In this document: positions 60,353 to 64,000 of the stretch, in pieces
Position numbering within the stretch: position 1 is the first letter of the stretch
How the letters are laid out: each line of letters begins with the position of its first letter
Notes under the pieces: model-generated
Told to the model about the DNA's origin: nothing
Seen by the model: only the letters and a program-made list of their open reading frames with translations
Database searches by the model: none
Program-made: the position numbers and the translations under genes
Source of the DNA: a virus
Reading direction: 5' to 3' (one strand)
Virus record (IMG/VR): IMGVR_UViG_3300001373_000002
Location: 49,328-113,327 of that record
DNA: 64,000 nucleotides

Positions 60353-61632
60353 CAAACGAACTATTGGATGAATATCAAATGTCTGTTCATAAAAACTTTG
60401 GCGATAACAGTTGGTTAGGAAGTGCTTCAAATTGTAGAAAAGCTATTGATTGGATAACATTTCTTAGAAGAAACATATCTACGTTTATAGAAGACGTTCT
60501 TTTAATACCTCTTCATTGGTATCAGATTATTTGGATATACGTACTAAGCACACATAAGTCAACTGCTATAGTGGCATCAAGAGCCTCGGCTAAGTCATTT
60601 ATTATAGCTGTTTTTGCTTGCGCTAAATGTATATTATTTCCTAATAGTAAATTTGTAATAGCATCAGCTACGAAAAATCAAGCTGGGCTTATAGTTACTG
60701 AAAAGATAGAAAAAGAATTGATGCCAAAATCTCCTAGGCTTGCAAGAGAAATAGTAAAGATAGTCGGTAATACAAATAAGACAGAAGTAATATTTAGAAA
60801 TGGGAGTACTATTACGGTTGTTCCAGCTAGTGAAAATGCTTTAGGTATGAGGTCTACAGATCTTATATTTGAGGAGTTTAAAATTATAAAGGAATATATT
60901 GTAGATAGTGTATTAAGTCCGTTTCTAGTAAGTAGACATTGTATATTTAGAGGATTGCCACACTATGTTAATAATAAGGAATTAATAGAAGAACCAACTA
61001 AGATGTTTATAAGTTCAAGTTTTAGAACTAGCACTTGGCAGTTTAGAATGATAAAAAATTTCATAAATACAAAGTTCGGCGATGGAACTAATTGTTTATT
61101 GGCGTGTGATTATTCTGTTTCGCTTAAGCATGGCATAAAGACTATGGCTACACTTTTAGATGATAAAAGAAAGTTTGATCCTATTACTTGGAGAATAGAA
61201 TATGAAAATGAAGCACTCAAAGAAAATACAAGTGCTTTCTTTACGTACGATATGATATTACCAAATCAAATAAACAAACAGCTATTTTATCCTAGAAAAA
61301 CCATAGACGTTCTTACTAAGAAAAGCAATCAGTTTGCTATACCTAGACAAGATAACGAGATAAGAATAATATCATGCGATATGGCATTTGTAGATAAAGA
61401 TGGGAATGACAATTCGGTGTTTAGCTGCATAAGATTGTTGCCAGAAACTATAAATTACAAAACTCATGAACAACAAAATAAAGAAATTCAAAATAACAAA
61501 GGATATAGAAGAGTGCTGTCATATTTAGAAGCTAATAGAGGTGGAGATATAGATATTCAAGCTATAAGAATAAAGCAACTATATGAAGACTTTGATGCTG
61601 ACTATTGTGTACTAGATGCACGAAATGGGGGT
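60349..61632 (+). CDS. terL: terminase large subunit, exon 1
   Basis: 428 codons. ATPase region IVASRASAKSFIIAVFA (Walker A-like, ASRASAKS), DLIFEEF (Walker B-like), then nuclease aspartate IISCDMAFVDKDGNDN. Exon ends in VLDARNGG at 61632; relatives continue with ILVYD-type, which is exactly what exon 2 starts with. The unspliced frame would end at 61755 with nonsense residues. Together with exon 2 it gives about 602 residues, right for a SPO1-like TerL. Confidence 0.93.
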
Positions 61633-62750
61633 AGACAAAAATGCTCTCTCCATTGGAAACTTTGGAGTAATAAACTGCGAAAGAAAACTGGGAAGCTGAA
61701 ATGCCAATCAGAATGGAAGGATATGTGTAAAAATATATTCACATGCAACGCGTAGGCTTTGAAACTTGAAAAAGAATATAATAAGCCCAAGAGTTCGCAG
61801 TGTCTAAAATTTATAAAAAAGAGGTAATTATGTTATTATCAAAAAATGTCAACATAAAATGGAATTCAAGGAATAAAAAACATTATGAAGAACAAGGATA
61901 TGTATATACTAGTATGGGAAATATATTTAATGTAGATATAAATCATATAACACATGGTAGTAACGCTATAGTAGATGTGTCGTGTGATTATTGTAATATC
62001 ATATATAGTAAAGTATATTGCAGATATTTGCATGAAATAAGTGGTGAGATAAAGAAAGATTGCTGTTATAAGTGTAAAAGTAAAAAAATAACAGACACTG
62101 CTATTTCTAAGTATGGGGTTAACTCTATATTTAAATTAGAAAATATAAAACAAGATATAAAAAATACAAATATGCATAAATATGGTTCTGAAAATGTATT
62201 TTCTTCCGACGTAATAAAGGATAAAATATATTCCACTAATATAGCAAAGTATGGATTTAAAAGTCCACAACAAAACGATATTATAAGAAAAAAGACAGAA
62301 AATACATGTATTAAAAGATATGGATTTAAATCATTTCTGTGCACGATTGAAAAACATGGTGATAAAAGCCCAAGATGGAAAGGCGGATTTAAATACCATA
62401 GAAATGAAAGAGTTACATATGAATATAATACTTGGAGAAAATCTGTATATGCAAGGGATAGATATCGTTGTAAAAAATGTAATAATAAAAGTGGAGTTAA
62501 AAATAAAGTATATCTTGAGGCACACCATATACTTAATTGGAAAGATTATGTTGATAAAAGATTTGATATAGAAAATGGAATAACTTTGTGTGATAAATGT
62601 CATCACGATTTTCACTCTTTATATGGCAAATCGTTTAATACAAAATTACAGACATTAACATTTATAAATCATGACAAAAAGGTACGCTGACCTAGTAGGA
62701 ATACAAACTACTAGAACTATTGGATAAAAAGCCGATAGGATAACAAAATG
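61633..62750 (+). other. group I intron in terL
   Basis: 5' splice site after GGGGGU (61627-61632), which pairs with the internal guide GCUCUC (61643-61648) including a terminal U-G. P10 forms between AAAAU (61638-61642) and AUUUU at the start of exon 2. The intron ends in G at 62750. A perfect 8-bp P3 is present (ACTGCGAA 61674-61681 / TTCGCAGT 61794-61801). Near the 3' end are two hairpins: CTAGTAG/CTACTAG and CTATTGG/CCGATAG. The HNH gene sits after the P3' strand. All features fit a group I self-splicing intron. Confidence 0.88.
61830..62690 (+). CDS. intron-encoded HNH homing endonuclease
   Basis: 286 residues from ATG 61830 (AGAGG upstream; an upstream GTG overlaps the intron core). 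Two or three KYG...I...T repeats (residues about 92-170) as DNA-binding modules, and a C-terminal HNH: RCKKCNNKSG, AHHILNW, CDKCHHDFH, with paired zinc cysteines. Within the intron it would move the intron into intronless terL alleles. Confidence 0.9.
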   Translation: MLLSKNVNIKWNSRNKKHYEEQGYVYTSMGNIFNVDINHITHGSNAIVDVSCDYCNIIYSKVYCRYLHEISGEIKKDCCYKCKSKKITDTAISKYGVNSIFKLENIKQDIKNTNMHKYGSENVFSSDVIKDKIYSTNIAKYGFKSPQQNDIIRKKTENTCIKRYGFKSFLCTIEKHGDKSPRWKGGFKYHRNERVTYEYNTWRKSVYARDRYRCKKCNNKSGVKNKVYLEAHHILNWKDYVDKRFDIENGITLCDKCHHDFHSLYGKSFNTKLQTLTFINHDKKVR

Positions 62751-63275
62751 ATTTTAGTCTATGACAGACTTGCAAAATTCTTATATGACGAATCAAGAGA
62801 TAAAGAGTATAAGGCTTGGAAGTGTATGAACGATGCAAATACAGCCGACAGAATAAATGTAGAAGGTGCTATAGAAAATGTGTTTGTCATAAACGCAAGT
62901 CAAAGACTTAATAACGATATAGCGTTTTCGTTTAGAGAAGTGTTACAAAGTAAAAGAATAGATTTACTAGTTGATCTTAATGATATTATAGATGATATGC
63001 AAGAAAAGATTTCTGATTATGGCAAGTGTATAGATTTGGAAACTCAAATGTTTTATGAAAGACCATTTCTTGAAACGCAAGCGTTTATAAACGAGACTAC
63101 TTCTCTTGAATATGAAAAGAAGGATCAGACTGGATTGATAGTGATATATGAAACTAACGGAAATACAAAAGATAGATATACAAGCGTGTCATATGGTAGT
63201 TATTTTGCCTCGCTATTGGAACAAGATTTGCTATCTACAAAAAACGAACACGATTTTCTAGTACTAATAAATTAA
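62751..63275 (+). CDS. terL: terminase large subunit, exon 2
   Basis: 174 codons, from ATT: ILVYDRLAKFLYDES, then PFLETQAFINETTSLEYEKK and a conserved SYGSYFASLLEQDLL end. No start codon or ribosome site belongs to it, which supports splicing. An in-frame ATG at 62748 exists but is the last three bases of the intron. Confidence 0.92.
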   Translation: MLVYDRLAKFLYDESRDKEYKAWKCMNDANTADRINVEGAIENVFVINASQRLNNDIAFSFREVLQSKRIDLLVDLNDIIDDMQEKISDYGKCIDLETQMFYERPFLETQAFINETTSLEYEKKDQTGLIVIYETNGNTKDRYTSVSYGSYFASLLEQDLLSTKNEHDFLVLIN

Positions 63276-63290
63276 TAAGGAGGGCTTAAC

Positions 63291-64000
63291 TTGGGAGACG
63301 AGACTAAGCAAGATAAAGAGATAGTAAACGAGTTTTGCTCTTTCTTTTCACTAAATCCTACAAGTATTTTTGATTCAACATGTAGCATATCTACACAATA
63401 TACCGCTACAGATATAACAAATATACTTAGAGATCCAATCGTAAATCACCAAGCAACTAGAGATTTGGCTTTATTTATATATAATACAAATGGATTGGTA
63501 GCTAATGCTATAGATTATGCAGTTGCGCTGCCATGTCTTGATAAAGTGGTTTATGGTAAAAAAAGAATGTTTGGTAAGAATAAATTAAACAAGAATAAAG
63601 ACTTAATGATATCTGCTTTAGATTCAATAGGAGATAAGCAGTTTATAAGAGACGTTATGTTTAGAAGTGCAACAGAAGGAACTTCATTCTATTATTTCGA
63701 AACTAAGACAAGAAAGATTGATAGAAGTAAATTTCTTAACGACTGGGATGTAACAAATATAACAGAATTATGCGATCTAGGTATTAATATATCTATGATG
63801 TCATTGCCTTATAGTCATTGCAAAATAGTAGGATTTAAGAATGGAAGGTATGTTGTAGCTTTTAATTTAGAATATTTTGTAAAGTTTGATGGTGAAAGAC
63901 TTGAGCGAAAGCTGATGAAATTCCCGTCAGAAATATCTAATGCATATAAATTATGGAGTGAGAGTAAGACTGGAAATCAGTGGTATGTAATTGATAACAC
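63291..64000 (+). CDS. portal protein, 5' part
   Basis: TTG start at 63291 after AAGGAGGG. IYNTNGLVANAIDYAVALPC then LDKVV matches the N-terminal portal region of Firmicute phages with a SPO1-like head, and it follows terL directly. Continues past the window end without stop (236 codons seen). Confidence 0.85.
   Translation, partial: MGDETKQDKEIVNEFCSFFSLNPTSIFDSTCSISTQYTATDITNILRDPIVNHQATRDLALFIYNTNGLVANAIDYAVALPCLDKVVYGKKRMFGKNKLNKNKDLMISALDSIGDKQFIRDVMFRSATEGTSFYYFETKTRKIDRSKFLNDWDVTNITELCDLGINISMMSLPYSHCKIVGFKNGRYVVAFNLEYFVKFDGERLERKLMKFPSEISNAYKLWSESKTGNQWYVIDN

Noticed and set aside
61800-62690. Longer HNH start at a GTG
   Set aside because: The GTG overlaps the intron P3' strand and has no ribosome site; the ATG at 61830 has AGAGG five bases upstream.
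62748-63275. Independent gene starting at ATG 62748
   Set aside because: The ATG is formed by the last intron bases, has no ribosome site, and the protein continues TerL exactly.

Overview
The window is part of a large, AT-rich tailed-phage genome (Caudoviricetes), probably a phage or phage-plasmid of an anaerobic low-GC Firmicute such as a Clostridia gut bacterium. The reasons are strong AGGAGG ribosome sites with frequent TTG/GTG starts, host-type TTGACA-N17-TATAAT promoters, an oxygen-sensitive class III ribonucleotide reductase, and SPO1/SPbeta-like gene types. Nearly all genes are phage-like, densely packed and often coupled by 1-8 base overlaps.

Layout. (i) 1-41.1 kb, all leftward: nucleotide metabolism and accessory genes (nrdD, nucleotidyltransferase, adenine methyltransferase, radical SAM enzyme); then a replication/recombination block at 9-21 kb (ERCC4-type nuclease, C-family DNA polymerase, PD-(D/E)XK nuclease, primase, DnaB helicase, cytosine methyltransferase, SSB, DUF1071 annealing protein, SPFH lipoprotein). 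(ii) 21.4-24.4 kb: an unusual RNA cassette with a DUF2828 (Ro60-like) vWA protein, a tRNA-like RNA with an expanded anticodon arm, an array of small hairpin RNAs and a Thg1-like 3'-5' RNA polymerase gene broken by one in-frame amber codon; a tyrosine recombinase follows. (iii) 25-35 kb: many small unknown genes, several of them microproteins below 60 residues. (iv) 35.7-41.1 kb: a block that looks plasmid/ICE-like (two ArdA-like proteins and gene families usually seen on mobile elements), interspersed with exact or near-exact bacterial parS sites.

(v) 41.1-46.2 kb: about 5 kb without credible genes between the divergent arms. It carries tandem leftward promoters, a long leader with a 13-bp inverted repeat, a fourth parS, SOS-box-like operators, direct repeats, a GNRA-capped hairpin, a CTAG-rich tandem repeat and seven copies of a dispersed repeat in both orientations. 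It looks like a control, origin or partition region. (vi) 46.2-56 kb, rightward: a tandemly duplicated family of about nine small proteins, a second DNA methyltransferase, a degenerate dUTPase, and a YonO/QDE-1-like single-chain RNA polymerase, followed by tRNA-Asn and tRNA-Thr preceded by three more copies of the same hairpin RNA found at 23 kb. (vii) 56-64 kb: phosphoesterase-like protein, Tad2-like anti-Thoeris protein, glycosyltransferase, then packaging genes. The terminase large subunit is split by a group I intron that carries an HNH endonuclease, and the portal gene runs off the window.

Together the genes suggest a phage with its own replisome, DNA modification and late RNA polymerase. 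Early genes are probably read by the host polymerase from a family of near-consensus promoters. The most novel signals are the CAGCAA hairpin RNAs with the tRNA-like/DUF2828/Thg1 cassette, and the parS cluster that could let the element use host ParB.
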